Assembly: GCF_001653755.1 (NCBI RefSeq)
Contig: NZ_CP015125.1
Span: 2,055,501-2,119,500, forward strand
DNA length: 64,000 bases
Direction: 5' to 3'
Origin: Dokdonia donghaensis DSW-1
GTDB taxonomy: Bacteria; Bacteroidota; Bacteroidia; Flavobacteriales; Flavobacteriaceae
Part shown: in pieces, positions 8,832 to 17,772 of the stretch
How the letters are laid out: each line of letters opens with the position of its first letter
Numbering within the stretch: the stretch's first letter is position 1
The notes under the pieces: model-generated
The model's input: the letters and a program-made list of their open reading frames with translations, nothing else
Database searches by the model: none
What the model was told of the DNA's origin: nothing
Translations under genes and position numbers: made by a program

Positions 8832-9956
8832 CTACCACTCTTGATATACCTGTGTACTATCTTTTACGGATATCACTTCGCCTATGCCTGAGGTGATGAT
8901 GGTGAGGTCTTTATTTGCGGCGCCTTTTTGTACCCGTAGTACTGGATCTGTCCAGGGGTGGAGGGCAAGTTTAAAGCCTGCCCAGTGTATAGGTATTAGT
9001 CTTTTGGCTTGTATATCTACACCTGCCTGTGCGGTTTCTTCTGGCATCATATGGATCTCTGGCCACTTTGCGTCATACTGCCCGCACTCCATAAGTGCGA
9101 GGTCAAAAGGGCCGTAGGTATCGCCTATTTTTTTAAAGTGAGGTGCGTAGCCGCTATCTCCGCTAAAAAAGATGCGCTCCCTGTCTGTATGTAGCACCCA
9201 CGAGCTCCAGAGTGTGCTCTGGCCATTGTTGAGTTTACGCCCAGAGAAATGTTGTGCAGGTGTGCAGGCAACGGTTATGGTGCCTATGGTGGTCTCTTGC
9301 CACCAGTCCATCTCTGTGATTTGTGTACTAGCCACGCCCCAGGCTTCTAGGTGAACACCCACGCCTAGTGGTACATAAAATTGTGTAGTTTTCGCTTTAA
9401 GCTGTAGTACGGTATCATAATCTAGGTGATCATAATGGTCGTGTGAGAAAAACACGGCATCTATCACAGGTAGCTCTGGTATGTCTAGCGGGTACTCGCT
9501 ATTAAAACGAGGCTCAGCCAGCCACGGGTGTGGGGCGGCTACCTCACTAAGCATAGGGTCTAGTAAGATGTTTTTACCTTCCATCTGTAGTAAAAAAGAG
9601 GAGTGCCCGTACCAAACTAATCGGGCAGGGCCTGTATAGTTTGCCACTGCGGCGCTGTCTATCTTTTGTACTGGGAGGTCTTCTTTGGGTCTGCCATTTT
9701 GAACTTCTGTAGTGAGGGAGTACTTGAGCAGGCTCATTAACTCGGTAAAGCTGCGGGTTTTTGGTACAGCGCTATTTGTATTTATAAAAACGCCCTTGTC
9801 ATACTGTGCAGAGGCAGTATATGCCTGCTGTCGCTCTTTTGATACATCTCCACCAAAGCTGGGGTAGAAGGCCGTAAACAAGAAATAACCCACCACAAGT
9901 AATCCTATGATGATGAGGGTGGTAAGCAGTAGTTTCTTTCCAATTTTTTTTATCAT
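8832..9956 (-). CDS. Membrane-anchored metallo-beta-lactamase-fold hydrolase (NAPE-PLD/UlaG-like)
   Basis: About 374 residues from the ATG at 9954-9956; an upstream in-frame TTG at 9992 is less likely because the ATG start gives a clean signal anchor (MIKKIGKKLLLTTLIIIGLLVVG... in the first 25 residues). The metal site is visible as SHDHYDHLD (HxHxDH), with later ligands in FFSGDSGYAPHF and the terminal IPIHWAGF. An upstream YGHSSFLLQMEGKNILLDPML segment is typical of the UlaG / N-acyl-phosphatidylethanolamine phospholipase D-like branch. The substrate is unknown. It is last in the minus-strand series starting at 14774, but 101+ bp from its neighbour, so it may have its own promoter. Confidence 0.8.
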   Translation of the reverse strand: MIKKIGKKLLLTTLIIIGLLVVGYFLFTAFYPSFGGDVSKERQQAYTASAQYDKGVFINTNSAVPKTRSFTELMSLLKYSLTTEVQNGRPKEDLPVQKIDSAAVANYTGPARLVWYGHSSFLLQMEGKNILLDPMLSEVAAPHPWLAEPRFNSEYPLDIPELPVIDAVFFSHDHYDHLDYDTVLQLKAKTTQFYVPLGVGVHLEAWGVASTQITEMDWWQETTIGTITVACTPAQHFSGRKLNNGQSTLWSSWVLHTDRERIFFSGDSGYAPHFKKIGDTYGPFDLALMECGQYDAKWPEIHMMPEETAQAGVDIQAKRLIPIHWAGFKLALHPWTDPVLRVQKGAANKDLTIITSGIGEVISVKDSTQVYQEW

Positions 9957-10020
9957 AAGAGTACATTTTATACCGTACCATCGTGTTAACAAAACGCTGG
10001 TATGGGTGAGGGGGAATTAC

Positions 10021-10035
10021 GCTTTCGCGAAAGCG
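10021..10035. repeat. Perfect GCTTTCGCGAAAGCG palindrome, intergenic
   Basis: Perfect copy between the MBL gene (start 9956) and the cupin gene (end 10094). Flanks ac...ta extend the symmetry (ttACG...CGTaa). Confidence 0.9.
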
Positions 10036-10093
10036 TAAAACTACTACATATGAGTGGTAAACGCTATCACCTTACTGTACCAAAAATACCCAA

Positions 10094-10972
10094 TTACTTA
10101 TGTTGTGCCGTAAAGCTAGCCGTGGTATTTATATATAAAATTACTCCTTTTGCGCCAGCGGTAATCTGGTGTTGTGATACACTTGTAGCGCCAAAATAGC
10201 TGCCAAGCATCGTAGTTACCGGAGTAGTCGCTGTTGCTGCCTTATAAGTTGCATCACCGCTCACAATGACTGCTTTAAAATCTCCTTCACCTGTGGTGAT
10301 GTTTCCGGTAAAGCCAGGCGCGAGGCGTAGGTAAAAGCCTTTGTGATTTTTATTAGTTTGTGATTGCCATAAGGCCGCCAGTGACACGCCGTCTAGATTG
10401 CCTGTTTTGTTAAGCCAGTTGATGTCTTTGCCATCTAGCCATACCACATTAGTATCGTGCACGTTAATAGGGCGCTCTGTAGTCTCAAAAGCTTCTTCAA
10501 CGGGTTTTACTACGTAGGGCCCGTTATCTATCTCTACAAAAGCCATATTAGTCGCTGCGCGTGCCGCTGTGATGTGCGTCTCTCCAGAAGGTTGCGTCCA
10601 GAAGGATCCATCTGGCATCCACAACTCGCGGGCATCCTTATCTGCATTGTGAATCTCCCCATCTAGTACAACCGCTCGATAGGTCGCATTGTGTATGTGT
10701 GGAGGAGAGGCAAACCCTTCTTTAAATTTTACCAGCATACCAGAAGGTCCTTCTTTGGTGCGGTCTCCCCATAAGTTGGTCGCGCGCGGTCCATTCTCAC
10801 CACGTGCAGGGTTAAGTGCACCCCAAGTAACATCTGTAGCGAGCATAAGCTCATAGGTAGCATCTTCATATGATGGTGCTTCTATAGCTGTGATGGTTTC
10901 TTTTTGTGTAGTTTGCTCTGCACAGCTAGCCGAAAGTATGGCAAAGGCTGCTGTGGCGATAAAATGTTTCAT
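10094..10972 (-). CDS. Lipoprotein with tandem cupin domains (DUF4437-like)
   Basis: About 292 residues from the internal ATG at 10970-10972; an ATG two codons upstream (10978) is also possible. The N-terminus MKHFIATAAFAILSASC is a lipoprotein signal with a lipobox cysteine near residue 17. Two cupin-type halves follow: SPPHIHNATYRAVVLDGEIH (about 90-110), with the His ligands expected for an anti-sigma/ChrR-like or DUF4437 cupin, and a degenerate second half (GFYLRLAPGFTGNITTGEGDFKAVIVSGD, about 208-236) lacking the histidines. It is 13 bp downstream of the SDR gene. Its periplasmic role is unknown. Confidence 0.75.
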   Translation of the reverse strand: MKHFIATAAFAILSASCAEQTTQKETITAIEAPSYEDATYELMLATDVTWGALNPARGENGPRATNLWGDRTKEGPSGMLVKFKEGFASPPHIHNATYRAVVLDGEIHNADKDARELWMPDGSFWTQPSGETHITAARAATNMAFVEIDNGPYVVKPVEEAFETTERPINVHDTNVVWLDGKDINWLNKTGNLDGVSLAALWQSQTNKNHKGFYLRLAPGFTGNITTGEGDFKAVIVSGDATYKAATATTPVTTMLGSYFGATSVSQHQITAGAKGVILYINTTASFTAQHK

Positions 10973-10991
10973 AGGCATCGCTTTTTGTGAT

Positions 10992-11798
10992 TTATAATAT
11001 GTTTTTTAAAATCTGTTGTGTCGTGGTGATTAAGTGTGTGCGTTTTTCTTCGCTGTAGGCATCTGTGTGTGCCCTGCCAAAGCTTCCTTTATCATTATCA
11101 AAATAATCACCGCTATGGCTTGCATAGCTAGGGTTTGTGGCTAAATCATATAAAATGCTTGCTCCTTTATCTGCTGGTGACCAGTGGTGACCATAGGCTT
11201 CTTTTACCATATTGGTATTAAGTAAAGAACCTGGGTTTACAGGGATAACCGTAAGTGCTGGTTCTTGTATTGCTAGGTGAAAGCTCCACATTAATAAAGC
11301 AAGCTTACTCTGTGCGTAGGTCTCTTGCTGGCTCTCTTCTTTAGTACCCGCTAGCACGCTATCTATTACAGATGACTGTGCTGCAGAGCTCAAGTTTATA
11401 ATGCGCGTGTGATCGCCTTTTTTGAGTAATGGGAGTAGGGAAGTGGTGAGCAGGTAAGGCGCTATATAATTTACTGCCATACGCATATCAAGCCCATCTG
11501 CCGTAAACAGTTGACGGCTTTTAAAAATCCCTGCGTTGTTTATGAGCACATCTAGCGTTGTGAGTTTTTCTTTTACCTCACTAGCCATAGCACGCACTGC
11601 TTCCATACTAGAAAAATCTGCTAAAAAACCGTCTATGTGTTCATTATTAGATTCGGCTTTTATGACGGCGATGGTCTCTGCTACTTTTGTAGCATTACGA
11701 CCGTGTATATATACGGTATGTCCCTCACTTGCGAGTTTGCTGGCTGTGAGTTTACCTATGCCGTCAGTACTTCCAGTAATTAATATGGTCTTGCTCAT
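10992..11798 (-). CDS. Short-chain dehydrogenase/reductase
   Basis: A 268-residue SDR. The cofactor motif TGSTDGIG is at residues 8-15, the NNAG motif near 86-89 and the active-site YAQSK near 160-164, with a Ser upstream in INLSSAAQSS. Residues after the first strand (HGRN) resemble NADP-preferring retinol-dehydrogenase-like SDRs. It lies in the minus-strand series next to a 2OG oxygenase and an MDR reductase, so it probably takes part in stepwise oxidation or reduction of a small organic substrate that I cannot identify. Confidence 0.9.
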   Translation of the reverse strand: MSKTILITGSTDGIGKLTASKLASEGHTVYIHGRNATKVAETIAVIKAESNNEHIDGFLADFSSMEAVRAMASEVKEKLTTLDVLINNAGIFKSRQLFTADGLDMRMAVNYIAPYLLTTSLLPLLKKGDHTRIINLSSAAQSSVIDSVLAGTKEESQQETYAQSKLALLMWSFHLAIQEPALTVIPVNPGSLLNTNMVKEAYGHHWSPADKGASILYDLATNPSYASHSGDYFDNDKGSFGRAHTDAYSEEKRTHLITTTQQILKNIL

Positions 11799-11894
11799 TA
11801 ATATATTTTTATGTTGATGAAAACTGGCAATAGTTGTACTGCCAGCTTTTTTAATTCTATTGTTTCTCTAAGATAATAATTACAGTCACGTTTC

Positions 11895-12860
11895 TTAAAA
11901 AGGTGCAACCGTATCTTTTGGGCCATCTGGTAAACTCCAACGCTGGCGAGCGCTCACGCTTTCTAACGCCACATCTTTAATGGTGTCGCTGTTGCTAATA
12001 TTACCGTAGCTGCTATTACTACCGCGTGGTATTTGCATACGGTCTCCATATAACCATACTACCAAATTACTGCGTTGCCCGCTGGTAATAGGGTGTGTTG
12101 CGTGTGGTACATTACCTCTATGGATGATTGCTTTGCCAGGCTCAAAAATAGCTTGTACCGTTTTTCCTGAAGCTTTATCATAAAAATCAACCTCAGACCC
12201 TGCAAACTTTTCATCTGGTAAGTTGATGTTGATATTCAAGGTAGCTGCAGAGGCATCTGTATGTGCGTGTAAATCTTTGTCTTTATCTGGGTTGTACTGT
12301 ATGGAGAAACCAAACGTCTGGTTGTCATAACCGTAAGTTCCTAATAACAAACGCGCTATAGGGCGCATAAAACGGTCCATCATATCATTATAAAATGCCT
12401 GAAAATGAGGTGCCGCCAGATGACCTTCAGAACGAGGGTCTAACATCATTCCATATCGGTTTAACTGTATTCCGTAAGGCGCACGTTTTGGCACTCCCGA
12501 GTTTGCTAAAGCTTCTAGATAGTTGCGGAAATCTGCTAAACGATTGAGATCAAAAAACTGTGCTACATAAACACCAGGTATTATTTCTTCCCATAAATCT
12601 GCAACAGCAGCTTCTTTTTCAGGATTTTCCCAAGCCTCTTTAATGGCTTTACGTAAACGTGGGTCTAGCAAGGTTTCGTCAGGAACTAGTACATCATCTT
12701 TGTTTTCTATTTCCCATTCTGCCCAAGCAGCTACTAGTAATTTACGATTTTCATTCCAAAATAGAGAAACAGATGGATCGCGTCTTAATGATAATTCTCG
12801 TGATGGTACTTCTAAGGCACGAGCTTCTGCAAGTGCATTTGTATGTTTTATGTTACTCAT
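11895..12860 (-). CDS. 2-oxoglutarate/Fe(II)-dependent oxygenase family protein
   Basis: A 321-residue protein with a C-terminal double-stranded beta-helix core. HAHTDAS (about 199-205) supplies the HxD pair, HRGNVPHATHPI (about 247-258) the distal His, and the following R in SGQRSNLVVWLYG the 2OG-binding Arg. This is the standard facial triad of prolyl-hydroxylase-like dioxygenases. The N-terminal 100 residues carry no signal. The substrate is unknown. It sits 45 bp downstream of the MDR gene and 96 bp upstream of the SDR gene. Confidence 0.85.
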   Translation of the reverse strand: MSNIKHTNALAEARALEVPSRELSLRRDPSVSLFWNENRKLLVAAWAEWEIENKDDVLVPDETLLDPRLRKAIKEAWENPEKEAAVADLWEEIIPGVYVAQFFDLNRLADFRNYLEALANSGVPKRAPYGIQLNRYGMMLDPRSEGHLAAPHFQAFYNDMMDRFMRPIARLLLGTYGYDNQTFGFSIQYNPDKDKDLHAHTDASAATLNININLPDEKFAGSEVDFYDKASGKTVQAIFEPGKAIIHRGNVPHATHPITSGQRSNLVVWLYGDRMQIPRGSNSSYGNISNSDTIKDVALESVSARQRWSLPDGPKDTVAPF

Positions 12861-12905
12861 AATTATGTGTTTAAGTACTGCCGTAATAAGCTTATTAATG
12901 CGGTT

Positions 12906-13889
12906 TTAGTTAGTTACCACTACTTTACCTATTGCTTTTCCACTCTCTAGTCTTGCATAAGCATCACCTACATTATCTAGCGCAAATGTGCTGTCTACAA
13001 GCGGTAATAATGCTTTATCTTGTGCGATGTTGCTTAGCTCTTTTAAAATCGCTCCGTGCTCTTCTCGCTTGTAGTTGTGTAACATAGGGATGAGCATAAA
13101 CACAACGTGTAGTGATAATCCTTTAAAGTGTGCTGGGTTAAGATCAAGATTGCACATAGATACTGTAGTAGCTATTTGTGCATTAAGTGCTGCTGCCTCA
13201 AAAGACTTCGTAAGATTATCTGCACCTACGGTATCATAAATAAGGTCAAAACCTGCACCATCTGTATACTTTGCTACATAAGACGCTACAGATTCTTCTT
13301 TATAATTAATGGCAGTGGCTCCATAGCCTTCTATAATTTTTTGTTGCTCTGGTCCTCCACAAGTAGCATATACATCTGCCCCAAAGTAGATAGCCAGTTG
13401 TACCGCTACGTGGCCTACACCACCAGCACCTCCGTGTACAAGAACTTTTTGACCTTTTGTAATACCTGCACGCATTAATCCTTCATAGGCCGTAATTGCT
13501 ACAAGTGGTAGTGATGCCGCCTCTGTCATAGATAAGTTGGCAGCTTTATGAGCAATAAGTTTACTGTCTGCAACGATATATTCGGCTAGCGTACCTTGTA
13601 AGTCGGCAAGGCCGCCTACACAACCGTACACTTCGTCACCTACTTTAAAGTCACTTACACCTTCACCTACAGCGTCTATCACTCCTGCAAAGTCCATTCC
13701 TAATATAGCTGGTGCTGCTGGTGATAAAGGTAGGTCTGACCCCATCTTACGTATCATTGTGTCTACCGTGTTTACACTAGAAGCTGCAATCTTGATACTC
13801 ACGTGACCTGGAGTTACTGCGGGTTTTGCTACTTCGCTTGCTGTGAATGCGGCATTCTCACCGTATTCGTTTATGATCATTGCTTTCAT
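12906..13889 (-). CDS. Zinc-type alcohol dehydrogenase / quinone oxidoreductase-like MDR protein
   Basis: A 327-residue medium-chain dehydrogenase/reductase. The GroES-like half contains GMDFAGVIDAVGEGVSDFKVGDEVYG (about 63-88). The Rossmann half has the NADPH motif VHGGAGGVGHVAVQLA (about 149-164) and ends with the C-terminal EGHAR-type segment (ARLESGKAIGKVVV). No clear structural-zinc Cys cluster is visible, pointing to the QOR/enoyl-reductase-like branch. It follows the enoyl-CoA hydratase by 39 bp and is probably cotranscribed with it. Confidence 0.9.
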   Translation of the reverse strand: MKAMIINEYGENAAFTASEVAKPAVTPGHVSIKIAASSVNTVDTMIRKMGSDLPLSPAAPAILGMDFAGVIDAVGEGVSDFKVGDEVYGCVGGLADLQGTLAEYIVADSKLIAHKAANLSMTEAASLPLVAITAYEGLMRAGITKGQKVLVHGGAGGVGHVAVQLAIYFGADVYATCGGPEQQKIIEGYGATAINYKEESVASYVAKYTDGAGFDLIYDTVGADNLTKSFEAAALNAQIATTVSMCNLDLNPAHFKGLSLHVVFMLIPMLHNYKREEHGAILKELSNIAQDKALLPLVDSTFALDNVGDAYARLESGKAIGKVVVTN

Positions 13890-13928
13890 ATATGCTTTCT
13901 TTTTATAGTTTGTGTTGTGTGATTTGTT

Positions 13929-14774
13929 TTATTGTATTTCTTGAAGGTCTAATAACATTCCTTCCCAGTTTTTCTGATTGTTATGGTCAAACTGAGCTCC
14001 ATTTTCATCTGCGATGGTAAAACGTTTTATTGCCGGAGTTCTGCTTGTAGCTTGATAAAGTTGATACGCTTCCTCTTTTAAAGCCTCTTTAATTGGTAAG
14101 TCTATGGATGCATATACGGCACGTTTACAAGCTGTAATTGCCTCTGCAGGGAATTTTGATATGCGTGTGGCAAGTGCGTCTACATATGGTCCAATCTCAT
14201 CTGGGTCTAGGGCTTTATTTACGGTTCCATATTGCTCTGCTTGGTCTGCATCCCAGTCTTGTGCACCTAGAATAATTTCAAGTGCTTTACCAAGACCTAC
14301 TTGTCTTGCCATACGTGATGCGCCACCTCCACAAGGAAGAATACCCATACCTACTTCCATCTGCATAAACTTAGCTTTTCCTCTCGCTGCAAATCGCATA
14401 TCTAGCGCTAGTGCCATCTCGTGACCTCCGCCACGTGCAAATCCTTCTATTTTTGCGATTGTTGCCTGTGGTAAGTTGCTTAATCTCTCTAAAACAGCTT
14501 GCAAGTCCAATAGCTGTACTTCATTTCTTGGTACTGCCTCTGTAGACATATCTCTCAAAAGATTTGTATCATAGTGACATACCCAATAATCTGGATTTGA
14601 CGATTCAAAAACGACTACTTTAACGCTTCTATCTCTCTCGAGACGTAGTGCAAGGCTGTTGAGATCTGCTAGCATTTCTTGTCCTTGTACATTTACAGGG
14701 CCAAAATTAATTGTTACGGTGAGTACGCCTTCTGTTTGTGAAGCCGTAAACGTTTGGAAGTTTTTGTAATCCAT
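13929..14774 (-). CDS. Enoyl-CoA hydratase/isomerase family protein
   Basis: About 281 residues from the ATG at 14772-14774 (MDYKNFQTF); an in-frame TTG at 14813 is less likely. Crotonase-fold hallmarks are the oxyanion-hole GFARGGGHEMALALDMRFA, whose GGGHE matches the usual GGGCE with catalytic Glu, and MQMEVGMGILPCGGGASRM with the second Glu position. It is the first gene of the minus-strand series and faces the AraC gene at 14943, the usual arrangement of a regulator and its target operon. Substrate unknown. Confidence 0.88.
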   Translation of the reverse strand: MDYKNFQTFTASQTEGVLTVTINFGPVNVQGQEMLADLNSLALRLERDRSVKVVVFESSNPDYWVCHYDTNLLRDMSTEAVPRNEVQLLDLQAVLERLSNLPQATIAKIEGFARGGGHEMALALDMRFAARGKAKFMQMEVGMGILPCGGGASRMARQVGLGKALEIILGAQDWDADQAEQYGTVNKALDPDEIGPYVDALATRISKFPAEAITACKRAVYASIDLPIKEALKEEAYQLYQATSRTPAIKRFTIADENGAQFDHNNQKNWEGMLLDLQEIQ

Positions 14775-14916
14775 CTTAGTCGTTTTAGTTTGTGAGTTTG
14801 TTTGATGATACAAATGTAGTGGGATAGGTCGCTGATCTATTTGTATATTAAATGGTTAATTAGGTATAAATAGAGGTTGTTAGGTTTGTTATGATAATTT
14901 TAACGCACAAAAACCT

Positions 14917-14924
14917 TAAATTTG
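14917..14924 (+). promoter_or_regulatory. TAnnTTTG -7 element of the AraC gene
   Basis: TAAATTTG matches the Bacteroidota -7 consensus exactly and ends 18 bp before the AraC ATG at 14943. The TTG codon inside it is in frame with the CDS but would be at or before the transcript start, which supports the ATG. No well-spaced -33 TTG was seen. Confidence 0.5.
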
Positions 14925-14942
14925 TCCCTAAATCATACTACT

Positions 14943-15833
14943 ATGCAAGTATTAGAAGCTTATAAACCTTTTGAAATACAAGAAATGGAGTTGTCTGAGT
15001 GGAAACAACGCCCAGTTAAAAACAACTTTTTTGAGCTTGTACTTATTGAGAGTGGGGAGGGTACGCAGTGTATTAATTATAACTTTTACGATTATAAGAA
15101 GGATAGTATTTTTTTACTACCTCCTTTAAAGTGTCATTCTTTTAATATAGAGAAGCGTACAAAATTTGTCTTTTTAAAGTTTACCAATTCGTTTTTTAAA
15201 AGCTCAAATAAAATGACCCTAGATAAGTCTGAGTGGTTTAAAGAAGCTGCCTACATCTTGTCTAACTATAACCAGCTGCCTGGCGATATTATTAAAAGTG
15301 ATGCAGATAGGGAGCACCTCAAACAGCTTACGGCAATTATTTTAAGAGAGACTAGAAATTATGGAGAGGTCTCTGTATCGCTTATCTCAAGTCTTATGGT
15401 GAGTATCTTAGAAGTGGTTATAAGAAATATAAAAAAAGGTAGTCACTATGAGATTGTAAATACAACAAGTGATGATAGAGCAACAAAAATGCTCACCTAC
15501 ATCAACGAGAATATTGCAAAAAGTGATTTACTTAAAGTAGATAGACTTGCAGAAACATTTATGATGTCTGCCACCTATGTAAGTGAGTTTTTTAGAAAAC
15601 AGGTAGGGATGTCCTTGCGTGAGTATATTATAAAAGCCAAACTTAGACTAGTAGAAATACGTCTTCTCAACTCAGATTTTACCCTTACTGAAATCGCAGA
15701 TGAGTTAGGCTTTACAGACGTAAGTCACCTCTCAAAAACCTTTAAACGCTATACAGGTTCTTCTGTAAGAGAGTTTAAAAATGCTGGGGAGTATATGCTA
15801 CTTAAAAGAGCTTCTTGCGGTGTGAGTGTTTAA
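14943..15833 (+). CDS. AraC-family transcriptional regulator
   Basis: About 296 residues from the ATG at 14943. Residues about 1-170 form an AraC_binding-like cupin effector domain (FFELVLIESGEGTQCINYNFYDYKKDSIFLLPPLKCHSF). The C-terminal 100 residues are a two-HTH AraC domain: DRLAETFMMSATYVSEFFRKQVGMS, then TLTEIADELGFTDVSHLSKTFKRYTGSSVREF. It is transcribed divergently from the enoyl-CoA hydratase operon across 168 bp and is the likely regulator of 14774-8832; the inducer is unknown. Confidence 0.92.
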   Translation: MQVLEAYKPFEIQEMELSEWKQRPVKNNFFELVLIESGEGTQCINYNFYDYKKDSIFLLPPLKCHSFNIEKRTKFVFLKFTNSFFKSSNKMTLDKSEWFKEAAYILSNYNQLPGDIIKSDADREHLKQLTAIILRETRNYGEVSVSLISSLMVSILEVVIRNIKKGSHYEIVNTTSDDRATKMLTYINENIAKSDLLKVDRLAETFMMSATYVSEFFRKQVGMSLREYIIKAKLRLVEIRLLNSDFTLTEIADELGFTDVSHLSKTFKRYTGSSVREFKNAGEYMLLKRASCGVSV

Positions 15834-15869
15834 GACTTACTCGTTTTATAATTAATCAAATATTAATGT

Positions 15870-17723
15870 ATGAGTGGAGGAATACTTTTTGAGGCAATTA
15901 TATTTCTAGCCGGAGCCGTGATTTGTGTACCCATAGCAAAAAGACTTGGGCTCAGTTCTGTAATAGGATATCTACTAGCAGGAATGCTTATAGGTCCGTA
16001 CATTCTAGGTTTTGTAGGGCAAGAAGGGCAAGATATACTTGAGTTTGCCGAGTTTGGAGTTGTGGTAATGCTATTTATTATTGGGCTAGAAATCAAACCT
16101 AGAAGTTTCTGGGAGATGCGAAAACTCGTTATAGGTATGGGAAGTATCCAAGTATTTGGGACGATGCTGCTCACGTATGGTATTCTATATTTTGCTGGTG
16201 TAGATTGGAAAATAGCCATTACTTGTGGTATGGCCGTTGCCTTGTCATCTACTGCAATAACGTTACAAACTAATAAGGAAAAGGGTCTTATGGAAACTAC
16301 CTACGGTACGTCTTCTTTTTCTATTCTCTTGTTTCAAGATATTATTGTTATTGTTATGCTTGCCGTATTGCCCCTTCTATCTAACGTAAGTAATGCTACT
16401 TCGACAAGTGAGGGTATTCATAATAGTCACACAAGTGTACTAGAAGGTTTACCACTAGGATTTCAAGCACTGGCTATTATTTCATCTATTGCTATTATTA
16501 TCATAGCTGGTAGATATCTTATTGTTCCTATGCTACGTTTAGTAGCAAGATCAAAAGTAAGAGAACTCCTAGTAGCCTCTGCTTTACTTATAGTAGTGGG
16601 TATCTCATTTCTTATGGAGTTAGTAGGGCTCAGTCCTGCTCTTGGAGCCTTTTTAGGTGGGGTCGTACTGGCTACTAGTGAGTTTAAGCACGAGCTTGAA
16701 AGTACGCTAGACCCTTTTAAGGGATTATTACTAGGCTTATTTTTTATGGCAGTAGGTGCTTCTATAAATTTTATTGTTATCGCTGAGAACCCTTTATTGA
16801 TTACCGGTCTGGTGGTGGGTGTCATCCTTGTAAAGGCAATTATACTGCTCATCACGGGATTAGCCTTTAAGCTCAAACTTGACCAGCGATTACTACTCAT
16901 TGTAGGGCTAGCACAAATAGGGGAGTTTGCCTTTGTATTGTTATCCTTTGCTTTCCAGCTCAATATATTTGAGAGAGAGCAGCTAGATATTATGCTCGTT
17001 GTTACAGCCCTCACAATGACTATTACACCTGTACTTTGGATTGTAAACGAACGCCTTATTTTACCTCGCAAGGGAACTAAAGAACAAGAAAATAGACCTA
17101 TGGACGATATACAGTCTAACCATAAAGTGTTGCTTATAGGTTTTGGTCATTTTGGGAGTACAGTGGGCAGATTTTTACGTGCCCACGGCATAAAAACTAC
17201 AGTACTTGATCTAGACTCAAATAGAGTAGACTTCTTGCGTAAAATGGGTTTTGAGGTGTTTTATGGCGATGCAAATAGAATGGATCTTCTTGAGTCTGCT
17301 GGTATTGCAGAGGCAGATTACCTTATTTGTGCCATAGATAACCCAGAGCTGGTACGACGCATTGTAAAAAAGGTAAAGGATAAGTATCCTCACATTAAAC
17401 TACTCGTGCGCGCCAGAAATAGATATGATGCTTACGAACTTCACAATATGGGAATTGATCATATTTACAGAGAGTCGCTAGATACATCTGTAAAGATGGC
17501 GAGTGATGTATTGCACTTTATGGGCTTTGATCGAGAGGCTACAGATGAGCAAGCAGCCAAGTTTATACAGCTGGATGTAGATAGTTTGAAACGTCTTGCA
17601 GTAAGCCCAAAAGACGAGAAAGAATACATCTTTAGAGCAAGAAAGGAAATTGCACAACAAGAGGAGTTGCTTAACAGTGACCTCCATATGGGAAGCAGTA
17701 GCCTGGGAGGTAAGCGTTCATAA
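15870..17723 (+). CDS. CPA2-family cation:proton antiporter with RCK domain (KefB/KefC-like)
   Basis: A 617-residue inner-membrane protein. About 12 hydrophobic segments fill residues 1-395 (GYLLAGMLIGPYILGFVG and LGAFLGGVVLATSEFKHELE are family motifs). A cytoplasmic RCK/TrkA-N domain starts near 415 with the nucleotide-binding GFGHFGSTVGRFL, followed by VLDLDSNRVDFLRKMGFEVFYGDA. It is predicted to exchange K+ or Na+ for H+ under ligand control. Its stop is directly adjacent to a hairpin terminator that serves the convergent hmuY unit. Confidence 0.9.
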   Translation: MSGGILFEAIIFLAGAVICVPIAKRLGLSSVIGYLLAGMLIGPYILGFVGQEGQDILEFAEFGVVVMLFIIGLEIKPRSFWEMRKLVIGMGSIQVFGTMLLTYGILYFAGVDWKIAITCGMAVALSSTAITLQTNKEKGLMETTYGTSSFSILLFQDIIVIVMLAVLPLLSNVSNATSTSEGIHNSHTSVLEGLPLGFQALAIISSIAIIIIAGRYLIVPMLRLVARSKVRELLVASALLIVVGISFLMELVGLSPALGAFLGGVVLATSEFKHELESTLDPFKGLLLGLFFMAVGASINFIVIAENPLLITGLVVGVILVKAIILLITGLAFKLKLDQRLLLIVGLAQIGEFAFVLLSFAFQLNIFEREQLDIMLVVTALTMTITPVLWIVNERLILPRKGTKEQENRPMDDIQSNHKVLLIGFGHFGSTVGRFLRAHGIKTTVLDLDSNRVDFLRKMGFEVFYGDANRMDLLESAGIAEADYLICAIDNPELVRRIVKKVKDKYPHIKLLVRARNRYDAYELHNMGIDHIYRESLDTSVKMASDVLHFMGFDREATDEQAAKFIQLDVDSLKRLAVSPKDEKEYIFRARKEIAQQEELLNSDLHMGSSSLGGKRS

Positions 17724-17748
17724 AAAAAGCCCATCATAACGATGGGCT
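17722..17748 (-). terminator. Rho-independent terminator of the hmuY unit
   Basis: An 8-bp perfect stem AGCCCATC/GATGGGCT with loop ATAAC. On the minus strand it is followed by seven T residues, so it terminates transcripts from hmuY. It starts at the kefB stop codon. Confidence 0.8.
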
Positions 17749-17772
17749 CAACTAGCAGACTAATTAAACAAC

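Noticed and set aside
10002..10199. Plus-strand ORF over the palindrome starting MGEGELRFRES
   Set aside because: Overlaps the cupin gene in reverse, has no family features and reads the palindrome in an unused frame.
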